Source: Pseudomonas matsuisoli
Lineage (GTDB): Bacteria; Pseudomonadota; Gammaproteobacteria; Pseudomonadales; Pseudomonadaceae
Reading direction: 5' to 3'
DNA: 64,000 bases
Assembly (NCBI RefSeq): GCF_014647635.1
Contig: NZ_BMPO01000002.1
Coordinates: 62,001 to 126,000 of the forward strand
In this document: positions 8,141 to 19,675 of the stretch, one piece after another
How the letters are laid out: each line of letters starts with the position of its first letter
How positions within the stretch are numbered: position 1 is the first letter of the stretch
Position numbers and translations under genes: made by a program
Notes under the pieces: model-generated
Seen by the model: the letters and a program-made list of their open reading frames with translations, nothing else
What the model was told of the DNA's origin: nothing
Databases searched by the model: none

Positions 8141-9280
8141 ATGATCAATTCGAAGTTGGAACAAAAGGTCTTTCTCGGCCTGATTCTCGTGGTGTCTCTT
8201 GCCTTCGGCTGGATACTGATGCCGTTCTATGCGGCAGTCTTCTGGGCGGTGGTACTTGCCATCCTGTTCACGCCGCTGCAACGGCGCTTGCTGCGTTCGA
8301 CGGGTAACCGTCAAACGCTGTCCGCATTGCTCACGACGCTGGTCACGCTAACCGTGGCCGTCCTGCCGGTGATCTTCATCACTGGCCTGTTGGTGCAGGA
8401 AGGGGCCAACCTCTACAACCGTATCGAGGGTGGGCAGTTTGACGTCGCGAGCTATGTCACCCGTTTCAGAGAGGCGATGCCGCCGTTCATTCAGGAGCAA
8501 TTGGATCGTTTTGGGATCGCCGATCCGGCCAGCCTGCGTGACAGCCTGTCTGGCTATGCGAAGCAGGGCAGCCAGTATCTTGCGACGAAGGCATTCAGTT
8601 TCGGTCAGGGTACGTTCGAGTTCCTGATCGGGTTTGGTGTGATGCTGTACCTGCTGTTCTTCTTCATTCGGGACGGCAAGCAGTTAGTGGCGCAGATCCG
8701 TAAGGCCATCCCGCTGGGCGATGCACAAAAGCGCCGACTTTTCAGCAAATTCACCCGCGTCGTACGGGCCACGGTGAAAGGCAACATCGTGGTTGCCGTT
8801 ACCCAAGGCGCACTGGGCGGCATCATTTTCTGGATCTTAGACATCCCTAGTGCGCTACTTTGGGGGGTGTTGATGGCCTTCCTGTCGCTGCTCCCTGCCG
8901 TCGGGGCAGGGCTCATCTGGGGGCCGGTTGCCCTTTACTTCATGTTTTCGGGCTCGGTCGTACAGGGCATCATCCTGACGGTGTACGGCATTGTCGTGAT
9001 CGGCCTTGTCGACAACATTCTCCGCCCGATTCTCGTCGGCAAAGACACCAAGATGCCGGACTACGTCGTTCTGGTTTCCACCTTGGGGGGGTTGTCGCTG
9101 TTCGGCTTGAACGGCTTCGTAATCGGGCCGCTGATCGCTGCGTTGTTCATTTCGTCCTGGGCGATGTTCAGCCGGCCGCTGAGCGACGGAGGTGCACGTA
9201 TGTCGGTCGAGGAGCCGCAGCCGAGCGAACCTAAAGAAGTGGTTATGGACGAAACATCGCGCGTAGATAAGACCGAGTGA
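8141..9280 (+). CDS. AI-2E/PerM-family membrane transporter
   Basis: A 379-residue inner-membrane protein with about seven to eight hydrophobic segments. An N-terminal block of three helices is followed by a soluble stretch (about 90-150), then the family-typical core GVLMAFLSLLPAVGAGLIWGP and a DNILRPILVGKDTKMPDYVVLVSTLGG region near the C-terminal helices. The family (PerM, YdiK, TqsA) includes exporters of quorum signals and small solutes; the substrate here is unknown. The ATG has GGAG 7 bases upstream. The last 40 residues are acidic and likely cytoplasmic. It is convergent with nuoN across a repeat and a bidirectional terminator. Confidence 0.88.
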   Translation: MINSKLEQKVFLGLILVVSLAFGWILMPFYAAVFWAVVLAILFTPLQRRLLRSTGNRQTLSALLTTLVTLTVAVLPVIFITGLLVQEGANLYNRIEGGQFDVASYVTRFREAMPPFIQEQLDRFGIADPASLRDSLSGYAKQGSQYLATKAFSFGQGTFEFLIGFGVMLYLLFFFIRDGKQLVAQIRKAIPLGDAQKRRLFSKFTRVVRATVKGNIVVAVTQGALGGIIFWILDIPSALLWGVLMAFLSLLPAVGAGLIWGPVALYFMFSGSVVQGIILTVYGIVVIGLVDNILRPILVGKDTKMPDYVVLVSTLGGLSLFGLNGFVIGPLIAALFISSWAMFSRPLSDGGARMSVEEPQPSEPKEVVMDETSRVDKTE

Positions 9281-9312
9281 GGCACGTCCTGATCAGGTGG
9301 GCTTACGTTTGC

Positions 9313-9484
9313 AAGGGCGGCGGGGCGGCCATCCGCTTCAGTCGCCTACGCGACTAAAGTCGCCCCTACAGGATGAGAACTGCATGAGTCTGCGGAGATT
9401 GGGCGTGCTGTGCTTCATCTGTAGGGTGTAGGGGCGACTTCAGTCGCCTTGTTGGCTAAAGCGGATGGCCGCCCCGCCGCCCTT
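9313..9484. repeat. Large imperfect inverted repeat between the PerM-family gene and nuoN
   Basis: Arms 9313-9369 and 9428-9484 pair at their outer parts (AAGGGCGGCGGGGCGGCC..., ATCCGCTT) and inner ends (AGTCGCCCCTAC/GTAGGGGCGACT) but diverge in the middle, where each arm carries its own short GTCGCC-type variant. A 58-base centre separates them. It resembles paired repetitive extragenic elements seen in pseudomonads and is of a different family from the GTAGGAGC pairs upstream. Confidence 0.8.
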
Positions 9485-9502
9485 ACATACATAAATGCGA
9501 CA

Positions 9503-9540
9503 GACATAAAAAAAGCCCCATAAGGGGCTTTTTTTATGTC
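9503..9540. terminator. Bidirectional terminator between the PerM-family gene and nuoN
   Basis: A perfect 17-bp palindrome GACATAAAAAAAGCCCC/GGGGCTTTTTTTATGTC with a 4-base loop. The A- and T-runs flanking the GC core make it usable in both directions. It ends 8 bases after the nuoN stop and so closes the nuo operon. Confidence 0.92.
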
Positions 9541-9548
9541 TGGAGGAA

Positions 9549-11030
9549 TCAGCCAAGCACGGAGCCCTGCACCAAGGCCAGCAAAGGCTGCGGGTAAACA
9601 CCGAGCACGAAGGCCAGCGCGGTGATCGCAAGCAGCATGACACCACCAGCGCGCGCCCCCCAGTTCGACGGTGCATCCTGGCGTTGCAGGTTTGGCTCGA
9701 CGAGGAACAGTGTCACCATGACGCGTAGGTAGTAGAACAGACCGATCGCACTACCCACCACGACCGAACCGACGAGCAGCCACTTCTGCGCTTCGACGCC
9801 GGCGGCCAGCACGTAGAACTTACCGATGAAGCCTGCTGTAAGCGGAATACCCGCCAAAGACAGCATCATGACGGTCAATACGGCGGTCAGGTACGGGCGC
9901 CGCCAGAACAGGCCGCGGTACTGGTACAAGCCGTCGGCATCGCGCTCCTGGAAGGGCGTGGACATTAAGGTTACGACGCCGAAGGCACCAAGGCTGGTGA
10001 TGGTGTAGGTCAGCAGGTACACACCAATGGCTTCGACAGCCAAACCTTCGCTGGCGACCAGGGCAACGAGCAGGTAGCCGAAGTGGGCGATGGAGGAGTA
10101 ACCCAGCAGACGCTTCAAATTGCTCTGCATCAGCGCGAGCAGGTTGCCAATGAGGATCGAGGCCACCGCGATGACCGTCAGCACACCGTTCATCCAGCCG
10201 CCATCGGTTGCCGGTGAAATCTCGTACAAACGCAGCAGCACTGCGAAGACCGCAACCTTGCTCGCAGACGCGAGGAACGCCGCGACCGGCGCTGGCGCCC
10301 CTTGGTAGACGTCCGGCGTCCAAAGGTGGAACGGTACCAGCGACAGTTTGAATGCCAGGCCGATGAGCATCATGGTGATGCCGGCCTGAACCAGCAGATT
10401 TTCACCCATGGTCGCCAGGCTCACGCCCAGGCCGCTAAAGCTCATGGTGCCTGCATCGGCGTACAGCAATGCCATGCCGAACAGCAGGAACGCGCTGCCC
10501 GCGGCGGAAAGCACCATGTACTTGATGCCGGCTTCGAGCGAGTGACGGTTGAAGAAGGCGTAGGCCACCATCCCATACGTCGGAACGGAGAGCAGTTCGA
10601 GGCCGATGAATAGCCCCGCCAGATGCTGCGCGCTGACGAGTACCTGGCCGCCGAGGCAGGCCAGGAGCAGCAGGAGGTACATCTCCTCGCGATTGCCTGG
10701 ATAGCCCACCTTTGGGTTTCGGTGATCGCCCAGATAAGCATGCATGAGCGTTGCGCAGGCGAGAGTCGAGATCAGGACGAGGGCAACGTAGTAGCAGGCA
10801 AAGCGGTCGATCACCATCAATGGCGTCACTTCGATGGGCGTGACGCCCAGCGCGGGGATGACGGATATCAACGCGGCGTTCAGACCAATCACGGTCAGGA
10901 TGAAAGTCAGCGCATGGTTGCGGCGCAGGGCAATCGCCAGCATGACCACGATGGTCGTGATGGCGGTGATCAGCAGCGGCAACATGGCCATGAAGTGGGT
11001 GGATGTGATTTCCACGGCAAGAGGTTCCAT
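9549..11030 (-). CDS. nuoN: NADH-quinone oxidoreductase subunit N
   Basis: A 493-residue antiporter-like membrane subunit of complex I with about 14 transmembrane helices, including the proton-channel helix region [21 protein letters not shown] and the Lys/His-bearing segments [21 protein letters not shown]. It is the last gene of the nuo operon. The start is placed at the ATG giving [13 protein letters not shown]; a longer in-frame version (starting MHRPGSL) would run back into nuoM. It begins 4 bases after the nuoM stop. Confidence 0.96.
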   Translation of the reverse strand: MEPLAVEITSTHFMAMLPLLITAITTIVVMLAIALRRNHALTFILTVIGLNAALISVIPALGVTPIEVTPLMVIDRFACYYVALVLISTLACATLMHAYLGDHRNPKVGYPGNREEMYLLLLLACLGGQVLVSAQHLAGLFIGLELLSVPTYGMVAYAFFNRHSLEAGIKYMVLSAAGSAFLLFGMALLYADAGTMSFSGLGVSLATMGENLLVQAGITMMLIGLAFKLSLVPFHLWTPDVYQGAPAPVAAFLASASKVAVFAVLLRLYEISPATDGGWMNGVLTVIAVASILIGNLLALMQSNLKRLLGYSSIAHFGYLLVALVASEGLAVEAIGVYLLTYTITSLGAFGVVTLMSTPFQERDADGLYQYRGLFWRRPYLTAVLTVMMLSLAGIPLTAGFIGKFYVLAAGVEAQKWLLVGSVVVGSAIGLFYYLRVMVTLFLVEPNLQRQDAPSNWGARAGGVMLLAITALAFVLGVYPQPLLALVQGSVLG

Positions 11031-11034
11031 AAGA

Positions 11035-12564
11035 CTACCGGGCCGATGCAAGTTGATTGAGGGCGGCGCTCATCCACTGCTGCACGCCTTGCATGCTCGC
11101 ATGGGAGGTGTCCAGCACCGGTTGCGGGTAGACGCCAAGCAGGATCAGCAAGGCCGCGAGGGTCAGGATCATGCCCAGCTCGCGAGGCTTGAGCCCTTCG
11201 ATCGGCGTATCCGACTGCGCGGGCCCGAAGTGCGCGCGGTGGATCATGATCAACGAGTAGACCGAACCGAAGACAAGGCCTGTTGCGGCGATGACGGTGA
11301 CCCAGGGCGCCACCTGGAAGCTACCGACCAGAATCAGGAATTCACCGACGAAGTTACCGGTGCCGGGCAGACCCAACGCGGCGGCGGCGAAGAAGAGGCT
11401 CAAAGCCGGTAACCATGGCATGCGCTTCCACAAGCCGCCCATCTCGCGGAAGTCCCGCGTATGCAGGCGCTCGTAGAGCTGCCCGCAAAGGATGAAGAGC
11501 GCCGCCGCGGAGAGGCCGTGCGCCATCATCTGCACCACGGCACCCTGCAATGCGATCTGGTTACCGGAGTAGATGGCGATCAGCACGAACCCCATGTGTG
11601 AAACGCTGGAGTAGGCCACCAGTCGCTTGATGTCAGTCTGGGCGAACGAGAGCAGCGCGCCGTAGATGATGGCGAAAACGCCGAGCCACATGGCGATCGG
11701 CGCGAATTCAGCCGAGGCATCCGGGAAGAAGGGCAGGGCGAATCGCATCAAGCCGTACGCCGCAGTCTTCAGCAGGATGCCGGCAAGATCCACAGAGCCC
11801 GCGGTGGGTGCCTGGGCGTGAGCATCCGGCAACCAGGAATGGACCGGGACCACCGGGAACTTCACCGCGAAGGCGATGAAGAAACCCAGCATCAGTAAGT
11901 ATTCAGCGGTAGCGGATAGCTGAGTGTTCAGTAGGTCGGCGTAAGCGAACGTCAGGATGCCAGTCTGGTTGTAGTGGATGAGCACCAACGCGATGATGGC
12001 GACCAACATCACCAGGCCGCTGGCCTGGGTGAAGATGAAGAACTTGGTCGCTGCCGTGATGCGGCTCTTGCCTGGGCTGCCGCTGTGTCCCCACAGGGCG
12101 ATGAGGAAGTACATCGGTACCAGCATCATTTCCCAGAAGAAGAAGAACAGGAACAGGTCGATGGCGAGGAACACGCCAACGACGCCGCCAAGAATCCACA
12201 TCAGGTTGAGGTGGAAGAAGCCGATGCGCTTGTCGATCTCGTTCCAGGAACAGAGTACCGACAGCACACCAAGCAGGCCGGTCAGGACGATCATCAAAAT
12301 CGAAAGGCCGTCCAGGGCCAGGTGGAAACTGATGCCGAAACGCGCGATCCAGGGTACTTGGAACTCGGCGGCCCACTGAGGCGCTGTACCGGGTGCCGGC
12401 GCCAGGGAGAAGTCGGCGGTTGACCACAGCCATAGGCCGAGGACGAACAGCAAGGTCATCGTAAGCAGGGCGATCCAGCGCGGCACCACATTGCCGAGTC
12501 GCTCGGCTTGCCAGCACAGCAAGCCGCCGATGAAGGGGATCAGGATTAGCCAGGGCAGAATCAT
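11035..12564 (-). CDS. nuoM: NADH-quinone oxidoreductase subunit M
   Basis: A 509-residue antiporter-like proton-pumping subunit of the complex I membrane arm. Recognisable blocks are the [18 protein letters not shown] helix region, [16 protein letters not shown] with the conserved Glu, and the [16 protein letters not shown] loop shared by Mrp-type antiporters. Hydrophobic throughout with about 14 helices. It sits between nuoL (33-base gap) and nuoN (4-base gap) on one transcript. Confidence 0.97.
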   Translation of the reverse strand: MILPWLILIPFIGGLLCWQAERLGNVVPRWIALLTMTLLFVLGLWLWSTADFSLAPAPGTAPQWAAEFQVPWIARFGISFHLALDGLSILMIVLTGLLGVLSVLCSWNEIDKRIGFFHLNLMWILGGVVGVFLAIDLFLFFFFWEMMLVPMYFLIALWGHSGSPGKSRITAATKFFIFTQASGLVMLVAIIALVLIHYNQTGILTFAYADLLNTQLSATAEYLLMLGFFIAFAVKFPVVPVHSWLPDAHAQAPTAGSVDLAGILLKTAAYGLMRFALPFFPDASAEFAPIAMWLGVFAIIYGALLSFAQTDIKRLVAYSSVSHMGFVLIAIYSGNQIALQGAVVQMMAHGLSAAALFILCGQLYERLHTRDFREMGGLWKRMPWLPALSLFFAAAALGLPGTGNFVGEFLILVGSFQVAPWVTVIAATGLVFGSVYSLIMIHRAHFGPAQSDTPIEGLKPRELGMILTLAALLILLGVYPQPVLDTSHASMQGVQQWMSAALNQLASAR

Positions 12565-12597
12565 GACGGGCTCAATTCCTTTCGCAAATTCGCATAA

Positions 12598-14445
12598 TCA
12601 GGTCAGCAGAACGATGACGAACACCAGCACCGCGCCACCCGCAAGGGAGGCCGAGTACCAGCGCAGTTGTCCCGTTTCGCTGCGGCTCATCGCGGCGTTA
12701 CCGCCACGCGCCAAAAGCGGAATCAGGCCCAGCGTCTTGTCGATCGGGTCGCGGCCAAGCAGGCGGCAGGCGAACAGATAGGGTTTGACGAAGAGCTTGT
12801 CGTAGATCCAGTCGAAGCCCCAGGCGGCGAACCACCAGGCCGAAAGCAGGCGTCCGGGAGCGCTGTTGGCGATCGCACTGACGAAGCGGCGTTTGCCAAG
12901 GAACAGCATCGCGGCCAACAGGATGCCCGCCAGGGCGATAGCACCCGAAGCGATTTCCAGGCTGTGTTTGGCTTCACCACCGGCGTGGCCGACGCTTTCG
13001 GGAAGCACGCCTGCCAATGGTGGGGTGATCCAGGCACCGATAAACGTGGACAGTACGATCAACACCATCAGCGGCACGTTGTGCGCGAGGCCGTGTCCGG
13101 CGTGGGCGTCGGTTTTCGCTTCGCCGTGGAAGGCGACGAAGATCAGACGGAACGTGTAGATCGATGTCATGAAGGCACCGACCAAGCCTGCGTATAGCAA
13201 ACCGGTATTCCCGCTCGCGAACGCTTCCCAGAGAATCTCGTCCTTCGAATAGAAGCCCACAGTGATCAGCGGCAGCGCGGCCAGCGCAGCGCCACCTACG
13301 ATGAAGCTTGCATAGGCCAGCGGCAGTTTCCTCCAGAGGCCACCCATCTTGAAGATGTTCTGCTCGTGGTGGCACGCATGGATCACGGCGCCCGAGGCGA
13401 GGAACAGCAGCGCCTTGAAGAAGGCGTGGGTCATCAGGTGGAAGATTGCAGCGTCCCAGGCACCGACACCCAGCGCCAGGAACATGTAGCCGATCTGACT
13501 CATGGTGGAATAGGCGAGGATGCGCTTTATGTCCGTTTGGACCAGCGCGGCGAAGCCCGCCAGGACGAGCGTGACACCGCCGACGATACCAACAAGTTCG
13601 AGGATTTCCGGCGTCAGCAGGAACAGGCCGTGAGTCCGCGCGATCAGGTAGACACCCGCAGTCACCATCGTTGCTGCGTGGATCAGCGCGGAGACAGGCG
13701 TCGGGCCTGCCATCGCGTCGGCCAGCCAGGTCTGCAGCGGGAGCTGAGCGGATTTACCCACCGCACCGCCTAGCAGCATCAGCGTAGCGATCCACAGCCA
13801 GCTGTCACCAGCAGCGTATTGCTCCGGTGCGCGAACCATCAGTTCCTGAATGTTAAGCGTGCCAAGGTGCATAAACAGGATGAACAGGCCGATGGCCATG
13901 AACACGTCGCCGATGCGGGTGACGATAAAAGCCTTCAGTGCGGCATTCCCGTTCTTGCGCTCGGAGAAATAGAAGCCGATCAACAGATAGGAGCAAAGGC
14001 CCACGCCTTCCCAACCAAAGTACAGGAACAGCAGGTTGTCGCCGAGAACCAGCAGCAACATGCTGAAGATGAACAGGTTGGTGTAGGAGAAGAAGCGCGC
14101 ATAGCCGTATTCACCGCGCATGTACCAAGAGGCGAACAGGTGAATGAGGAAACCTACGCCGGTGACTACGCCGAGCATCGTGACGGACAGGCCATCAAGG
14201 TACAAGGTGAAGCTTGGGGCGAAGCCATCGACGCTCATCCACTGCCAAAGCACCTGGGTGTAAACCCCGCCCTCGGGTGGCGCGAGGTTGAACTGCCAAA
14301 TGACCCAGGCCGCGGTTAGCGCAGAAAGGCCTACCGAGCCAACGCCTACGAGCGCCGACGTGTTTTCGGTCATGCGCCCGCGGGAGAAGGACAGGATGAA
14401 CCAGCCAATCAGCGGGAAAACGAAAGTGAGGAATAGTAGGTTCAT
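12598..14445 (-). CDS. nuoL: NADH-quinone oxidoreductase subunit L
   Basis: The largest membrane subunit (615 residues) of complex I. It shows the antiporter core ([43 protein letters not shown]) and a C-terminal extension that in known structures forms the long lateral helix along the membrane arm. Its start overlaps the nuoK stop by 4 bases (ATGA), indicating coupled translation. Confidence 0.97.
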   Translation of the reverse strand: MNLLFLTFVFPLIGWFILSFSRGRMTENTSALVGVGSVGLSALTAAWVIWQFNLAPPEGGVYTQVLWQWMSVDGFAPSFTLYLDGLSVTMLGVVTGVGFLIHLFASWYMRGEYGYARFFSYTNLFIFSMLLLVLGDNLLFLYFGWEGVGLCSYLLIGFYFSERKNGNAALKAFIVTRIGDVFMAIGLFILFMHLGTLNIQELMVRAPEQYAAGDSWLWIATLMLLGGAVGKSAQLPLQTWLADAMAGPTPVSALIHAATMVTAGVYLIARTHGLFLLTPEILELVGIVGGVTLVLAGFAALVQTDIKRILAYSTMSQIGYMFLALGVGAWDAAIFHLMTHAFFKALLFLASGAVIHACHHEQNIFKMGGLWRKLPLAYASFIVGGAALAALPLITVGFYSKDEILWEAFASGNTGLLYAGLVGAFMTSIYTFRLIFVAFHGEAKTDAHAGHGLAHNVPLMVLIVLSTFIGAWITPPLAGVLPESVGHAGGEAKHSLEIASGAIALAGILLAAMLFLGKRRFVSAIANSAPGRLLSAWWFAAWGFDWIYDKLFVKPYLFACRLLGRDPIDKTLGLIPLLARGGNAAMSRSETGQLRWYSASLAGGAVLVFVIVLLT

Positions 14446-14750
14446 CCGCGCATCTCGCTGGCAGCGTCGACATCGAGGGTATTGAAGCGGCGATAGAGCT
14501 GCAGCAGGATCGCCAGGCCAATGCTCGCTTCGGCCGCGGCAAGGGTAATGATCAGGATGAACATCACCTGACCGTCGGCTTGGGCCCAGCGAGCACCTGC
14601 CACGATGAAGGCGAGCGCAGTCGCGTTCATCATGATTTCAAGACTCATCAGTACGAACAGGATATTGCGGCGCACCATCAGGCCGACAAGGCCGAGGGCG
14701 AAGAGGACGGCAGCCAGGGCCAGCCCATGTTCCAGAGGGATAGCGCTCAT
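14442..14750 (-). CDS. nuoK: NADH-quinone oxidoreductase subunit K
   Basis: A 102-residue subunit with three transmembrane helices. The conserved acidic residues of the proton path are visible in [15 protein letters not shown] and [13 protein letters not shown]. It overlaps nuoL by 4 bases and nuoJ by 1 base, giving tight stoichiometric coupling. Confidence 0.96.
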   Translation of the reverse strand: MSAIPLEHGLALAAVLFALGLVGLMVRRNILFVLMSLEIMMNATALAFIVAGARWAQADGQVMFILIITLAAAEASIGLAILLQLYRRFNTLDVDAASEMRG

Positions 14751-15250
14751 CAGTCATGTGCCTCGCGACGACCGAGGTGGAAGGCAGCGACCAGTGCTGC
14801 CAGCAGCAACATGGCAGACAATTCCACAGCCAGGATGTAAGGACCGTAAAGAGATATGCCGACGGCCTTGGGCTCGATCGTGGTCTGGCCGATTGCCGCG
14901 CCTGTCGAATGCCCGAACAGGACATAGAGCAACTGCGCGAGCAGGACGGCGGAGAGAATCGACGGTCCGGTCCAGATGCCCGGGGTCATCCACTTGCGTT
15001 CCTGCTCGATGGCGTCACTGCCCAGATTCAACATCATCACGACGAAGACGAACAGGACCATGATCGCGCCAGCGTACACGATGATCTCGAGCACACCCGC
15101 AAACGGTGCGCCGAGGGCGAAGAAGCACATCGACACGGCCAACAGTGAAACGATGAGGTAAAGCAGCGCATGCACCGGATTGGTGTGCGTGATCACCCGG
15201 AAGGTCGAAGCCACTGCGACCCCCGCGGCGAGATAGAAAGCGATTTCCAT
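14750..15250 (-). CDS. nuoJ: NADH-quinone oxidoreductase subunit J
   Basis: A 166-residue membrane subunit with five predicted helices. It has the family-typical [20 protein letters not shown] segment that contains the pi-bulge helix involved in coupling. It starts 13 bases after nuoI. Confidence 0.96.
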   Translation of the reverse strand: MEIAFYLAAGVAVASTFRVITHTNPVHALLYLIVSLLAVSMCFFALGAPFAGVLEIIVYAGAIMVLFVFVVMMLNLGSDAIEQERKWMTPGIWTGPSILSAVLLAQLLYVLFGHSTGAAIGQTTIEPKAVGISLYGPYILAVELSAMLLLAALVAAFHLGRREAHD

Positions 15251-15263
15251 GCCTCGAGTCTCC

Positions 15264-15812
15264 TTAGGGCAACAGGCCTTTCACGTTGATGGGTTCAGCC
15301 TCATTCTGCGCGGCACCTTTCGGTTTTCCGGCAATGGCCATGCCCGCTACGCGATAGAAGTTGTAATCCGGATACTTGCCGGGGCCCGAAATCAGCAGGT
15401 CGTCCTTTTCATAGACGAGTTCCTGGCGATTGAACTCGCTCATTTCGAAATCCGGCGTGAGCTGGATCGCGGTCGTTGGGCACGCTTCTTCGCACAGGCC
15501 GCAGAAGATGCAGCGCGAAAAGTTGATTCGGAAGAACTCCGGATACCAGCGACCGTCGTCGGTCTCGGCTTTCTGCAGCGAAATGCAGCCAACAGGGCAG
15601 GCGACCGCGCAGAGGTTGCACGCCACGCAACGTTCTTCGCCATCCGGATCGCGAGTGAGGACGATACGGCCGCGATAACGTGGCGGCAGGTACACCTGCT
15701 CCTCGGGATACTGCAACGTGTCGCGTTTGCGGAAGCCGTGACCAAAGATCATTACCAGGCTGCGCAGCTGCGTGTAGGTACCGACGATAACGTCGAGAAT
15801 GTATTTGAACAT
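15264..15812 (-). CDS. nuoI: NADH-quinone oxidoreductase subunit I (two [4Fe-4S] clusters)
   Basis: A 182-residue peripheral-arm subunit. Two ferredoxin-type motifs are intact: [15 protein letters not shown] and [15 protein letters not shown], ligating clusters N6a and N6b that pass electrons towards NuoB. The N-terminal amphipathic segment ([14 protein letters not shown]) anchors it to the membrane arm. It is preceded by nuoH with an 11-base gap. Confidence 0.97.
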   Translation of the reverse strand: MFKYILDVIVGTYTQLRSLVMIFGHGFRKRDTLQYPEEQVYLPPRYRGRIVLTRDPDGEERCVACNLCAVACPVGCISLQKAETDDGRWYPEFFRINFSRCIFCGLCEEACPTTAIQLTPDFEMSEFNRQELVYEKDDLLISGPGKYPDYNFYRVAGMAIAGKPKGAAQNEAEPINVKGLLP

Positions 15813-15823
15813 GTGAACTCTCC

Positions 15824-16813
15824 TTACTGCATGGCCAGCACGAGCGCGCCGGTCACGAGCAGGTTGATCAGAGTCAGCGGCAGGCAGAACTTCCAGCTGA
15901 ACGACATGACCTGGTCATAACGCGGCCGTGGGATCGAGGCGCGTAACAGGATGAAGATCATGATGAAGAAGCCAGTTTTCAGCGCGAACCAGATGAAGGG
16001 GATCTGCGGCAGCAAGTCGAACGGGCCGTGCCAGCCGCCGAAGAACAGGGTTGTCAGCAATGCGGAAACGAGCACGATGCCGATGTACTCGCCGACGAAG
16101 AACATGCCCCACTTCATGCCTGCGTATTCGATGTGGTAGCCGTCCGCGAGCTCTTGCTCGGCTTCCGGCTGATCGAAGGGGTGGCGGTGAGTCACCGCAA
16201 CACCGGCAACGAAGAAGGTACAGAAGCCGAAGAACTGCGGGATGATGAACCACAGGTTTTGCGCTTGATACTCAACGATGTCGCGCATGTTGAACGAACC
16301 GGCCTGTGCCACGACACCCATGAGTGCAAGACCCATGAAGACTTCGTATGAAATCGTCTGGGCCGAGGCACGCAGGCTACCGAGCAGGGCGAACTTGTTG
16401 TTGCTGGAATAGCCGGCGAACAGGACCGCATAGACGGTCAGGCCGGCCATGGCGAAGAAGAACAGCAGGCCAATATTCAGGTCGGCGATGAACCACGTCG
16501 GCGTGATGGGAATGACCGCGAACGAGATCAGCAACGCGCTCATGGCTACGACGGGCGCGAGCACGAAGATTAGCTTGTCGGCGAAGGGCGGTGTCCAGTC
16601 CTCCTTGAAGAACATTTTCACCATGTCCGCGCCGAGCTGGAACATGCCGAACGGACCGACGCGGTTAGGGCCGTGCCGATCCTGCCACCAGCCCAGCAGC
16701 CGACGTTCGACAAAGCTCAACAGCGCGCCGGACACGACCGCAGCTAGCAAGATCACGATGGCTTTTAGGACTGCGATGATCGTTTCGATGACGACAGGAG
16801 TGAGCCAACTCAT
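15824..16813 (-). CDS. nuoH: NADH-quinone oxidoreductase subunit H
   Basis: A 329-residue membrane subunit that forms much of the quinone chamber. Diagnostic stretches are [20 protein letters not shown], the Glu-rich loop [20 protein letters not shown] and the C-terminal [11 protein letters not shown]. About eight helices are present. It overlaps the nuoG stop by 4 bases. Confidence 0.97.
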   Translation of the reverse strand: MSWLTPVVIETIIAVLKAIVILLAAVVSGALLSFVERRLLGWWQDRHGPNRVGPFGMFQLGADMVKMFFKEDWTPPFADKLIFVLAPVVAMSALLISFAVIPITPTWFIADLNIGLLFFFAMAGLTVYAVLFAGYSSNNKFALLGSLRASAQTISYEVFMGLALMGVVAQAGSFNMRDIVEYQAQNLWFIIPQFFGFCTFFVAGVAVTHRHPFDQPEAEQELADGYHIEYAGMKWGMFFVGEYIGIVLVSALLTTLFFGGWHGPFDLLPQIPFIWFALKTGFFIMIFILLRASIPRPRYDQVMSFSWKFCLPLTLINLLVTGALVLAMQ

Positions 16814-19518
16814 TGGGCGGTCTCCTGCAATCCGGTGGCATTCGCGCCAATGATTCCCGCAGGGACGCCGTCAAAACCAACGGGCAGACCAATGAGGCCT
16901 ACGCCGAGCGACTCGCTGACGCGCAACGGTAGGCGCAGGCTTTGTCCGTCGATCGTCAGGCTGAGCATGGCGCCGTCATTCACACCGAGACGGTCGGCTT
17001 CCTGCTTCGCCAGTGCTACGTAGGCGGGCTGGATGCGCTCCTGTACTGGCGCTGCACGGGAGGAGGTTTCCTCGCTGCCGAACAGATGGTGGTAAGGCAC
17101 GACCTGCCAATTGCCCTGTCCAGGGTTGAAGGCCGCTGGCGCACTGAACCAATTCAACGCCGTACCGCTTGGCTCGATCAGCCGAATGCCCGGGTCGCCC
17201 GCACGCAGGTGACCGCCCACTTCATCCTGGAATTTGTTCCAGGCCTGTGGGGAGTTCCAGCCTGGGGACCAGGCAAACGGAATTTGCTGACGCGCTTCTT
17301 TGCTGCCGGCATAGCCTTCCATGGAGAAGGCGAAGGCGCTGTCGATGTCCTGCGGTTGCCGCGGCTCGTGGACGCTGACATTCGCACGCATGGCAGTACG
17401 ACCGCTGTAGCGGTGAGGCTCGCGTGCCAGTTTCAGGCCCTTGATACGGAAGCCTGCGGACGGCGCCGCATCACGAATGCCGGCGAGCCCTGGAGCACTG
17501 CTGGCGCAGGCATCGGTGACGTGATCGAGTTGGGTCCAGTCGAGGGCTTTGCCGTTGATCGTGCTGTGCAAGGCATGCAGCCAGCGCCAGCCTTCGCGGA
17601 CCATGCTGTCGGCGTTGTAGTAAGTCGGCTCGAACACCTGGAAGAAGCGTTGTGCGCGGCCTTCCTGGCTGACAAGCGTGCCGTCGCCTTCGGCGAAGCT
17701 GGCAACCGGCAGCACCAGATGTGCACGCGCAGTGGTGTCGGTCTGCTGATGGTCTGCGACGATGACGGCGCTCGCGGCATTCAACGCGGCGTCGACCTTG
17801 CTTTGCGGCGCGCGGCGGTAAAGATCGTTTTCCAGCACGACGACCGCATCGGCTGCACCGCTGCTGAGGCGCTCCAGTGCGGCGTCGAGCGAGTCACCAC
17901 CGAAGAGCGCAAGGCCCATGCTGTTGGCCTCAGGTACAACGAGGCTCAACGAGGCGGACTTTTCGCGGTTCTTCAGCGCCTGGCCAATGTTGGCTGCGGC
18001 TTCGATCAGGGCGCGTGAGCCCAGCGAGGCCCCAGCGATGACCAGTGGGCGCTTGGCGTTCAGCAGCGCGTCAGCGATCTTCTGTGCCAATTCCAGAGCA
18101 TCTTGCTCAAGACCGGATACGGCAGGCGAGCTTGCATCGATTAGGTTAGCAACGGCAAAACCGAGGCGCGCCAGGTCGTCAGGTGCGGCGTGCACGCTCT
18201 GCTCAGCGATATCGTCGAGGCGAGTCTCATCCAGGCTGGCGATGTAGACCGGATTCAGCGCACCTTGGGCAACGTTCTCGATAGCTGCTTGATGCCAGCC
18301 CTGAACCTTCATCGACGCGGCGATTTCGGTGGCCTTACCTTTCGCAGCCTGGCGAACGGCCAGCGCAACGCGCGCGGCTGTTTGCGTGAGGTCTTCGCCG
18401 AGAATGAAAACGGCGTCGTGATCCTCGATTTCGCGAATCGAGGGGATCGGCAGCGGGCCGTTTTGCAAAATGTCGCGAATTAGGCGGATGTTCGACAGGT
18501 CGGTTTCGGCAATCCCGCTGAAGTAGTTATCGACACCGACGAGTTCACGTAGAGCGAAGTTGCTCTCGAGGCTGGCGCGTGGCGAACCGATACCGATCAC
18601 GCGTTTGCCGGCGAGCAGCTCCGCGGCCTTGTCGAGCGCGGCATCGATACCGAGCGCCTGCGATCCAAGCAGCGGTTGGATAGGGCGATCCTTGCGGTTG
18701 ACGTAGCCGTAGCCGAAGCGACCGCGGTCGCAGAGGAAGTAATGATTCACCGAGCCATTGAAACGGTTCTCGATGCGGCGGAGCTCGCCGTAACGTTCGC
18801 CGGGGCTGATGTTGCAGCCTGATGAGCAGCCATGGCAGATGCTTGGGGCGAACTGCATGTCCCACTTCCGGTTGTAGCGCTCGGAGTGAGTTTTGTCGGT
18901 GAAGACGCCAGTTGGGCAGACCTCGGTGAGGTTGCCGGAAAATTCGCTTTCCAGCGGCCCATCTTCAACGCGTCCGAAGTACACGTTGTCATGCGCACCG
19001 TAGACGCCGAGGTCGGTGCCGCCTGCGTAGTCCTTGTAGTAGCGGACGCAGCGGTAGCAGGCAATGCAGCGGTTCATTTCATGCGCGATGAACGAGCCGA
19101 GTTCCTGGTTCTGGTGGGTACGTTTGGTAAAGCGATAGCGGCGGGCGTTATGCCCAGTCATCACCGTCATGTCCTGGAGGTGGCAGTGACCGCCTTCCTC
19201 GCAGACTGGGCAGTCGTGCGGGTGGTTGGTCATCAGCCATTCGATGACGCTGGCGCGAAACTGCTTCGCTTCCTCGTCTTCGATGGCGATCCAGGAGTTA
19301 TCGGTGGCGGGTGTCATGCAGGACATGACGAGGCGACCGCGAGTATCGTTCTCGTCCGCATACTGCTTGACCGCGCATTGGCGGCAGGCGCCGACGCTTC
19401 CCAGCGCCGGGTGCCAGCAGAAGTAGGGGATGTCGAGGCCGAGAGTCAGACAAGCCTGTAGCAGGTTGTCCGCACCGTCGACTTCGTACGCTTTGCCGTC
19501 TACGTGGATGGTGGCCAT
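16810..19518 (-). CDS. nuoG: NADH-quinone oxidoreductase subunit G (Fe-S, molybdopterin-fold)
   Basis: A 902-residue peripheral-arm subunit. From the N-terminus: [2Fe-2S] ligands (C34, C45, C48, C67), the HxxxCxxCxxxxxC site [14 protein letters not shown] for N5, CxxCxxC (CIACYRC) with a distal CP for N4, and a further cluster site CHGCSSGC with a distal Cys, as in the N7-containing type of NuoG. A molybdopterin-oxidoreductase-like domain without cofactor follows. The gene is separated from nuoF by 157 bases, the only long gap inside the operon. Confidence 0.97.
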   Translation of the reverse strand: MATIHVDGKAYEVDGADNLLQACLTLGLDIPYFCWHPALGSVGACRQCAVKQYADENDTRGRLVMSCMTPATDNSWIAIEDEEAKQFRASVIEWLMTNHPHDCPVCEEGGHCHLQDMTVMTGHNARRYRFTKRTHQNQELGSFIAHEMNRCIACYRCVRYYKDYAGGTDLGVYGAHDNVYFGRVEDGPLESEFSGNLTEVCPTGVFTDKTHSERYNRKWDMQFAPSICHGCSSGCNISPGERYGELRRIENRFNGSVNHYFLCDRGRFGYGYVNRKDRPIQPLLGSQALGIDAALDKAAELLAGKRVIGIGSPRASLESNFALRELVGVDNYFSGIAETDLSNIRLIRDILQNGPLPIPSIREIEDHDAVFILGEDLTQTAARVALAVRQAAKGKATEIAASMKVQGWHQAAIENVAQGALNPVYIASLDETRLDDIAEQSVHAAPDDLARLGFAVANLIDASSPAVSGLEQDALELAQKIADALLNAKRPLVIAGASLGSRALIEAAANIGQALKNREKSASLSLVVPEANSMGLALFGGDSLDAALERLSSGAADAVVVLENDLYRRAPQSKVDAALNAASAVIVADHQQTDTTARAHLVLPVASFAEGDGTLVSQEGRAQRFFQVFEPTYYNADSMVREGWRWLHALHSTINGKALDWTQLDHVTDACASSAPGLAGIRDAAPSAGFRIKGLKLAREPHRYSGRTAMRANVSVHEPRQPQDIDSAFAFSMEGYAGSKEARQQIPFAWSPGWNSPQAWNKFQDEVGGHLRAGDPGIRLIEPSGTALNWFSAPAAFNPGQGNWQVVPYHHLFGSEETSSRAAPVQERIQPAYVALAKQEADRLGVNDGAMLSLTIDGQSLRLPLRVSESLGVGLIGLPVGFDGVPAGIIGANATGLQETAQ

Positions 19519-19675
19519 ACGGTTTTCTTCTTATCCGCCGAAACGGATTTGGCTAATGGAATTCATTGTGTGACCCGCAAGCTTCACGGCGCTGAAGGGC
19601 AATGGCATTGCCAACATCCTTCATCGCGCTACGCCCGCAGGCCTTATTTTCGACACGGCTTTCACCGTGCCTGGG
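19519..19675 (-). other. Non-coding spacer between nuoF and nuoG
   Basis: 157 bases without a supported gene in an otherwise compact operon. It contains an odd palindrome GGCAATGGCATTGCC (19597-19611) and a CACGG/CCGTG hairpin nearer nuoF. A 23-codon ORF on the minus strand (MKDVGNAIALQRR...) spans the palindrome but has no good ribosome site. Its role, if any, could be mRNA processing or an internal promoter for nuoG. Confidence 0.45.

Noticed and set aside
3128-9484. Inverted repeats as a possible CRISPR or phage att array
   Set aside because: They are isolated inverted pairs, not regularly spaced direct repeats; no cas or integrase genes are present.
16942-18018. 358-codon plus-strand ORF
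   Set aside because: Antisense to nuoG.
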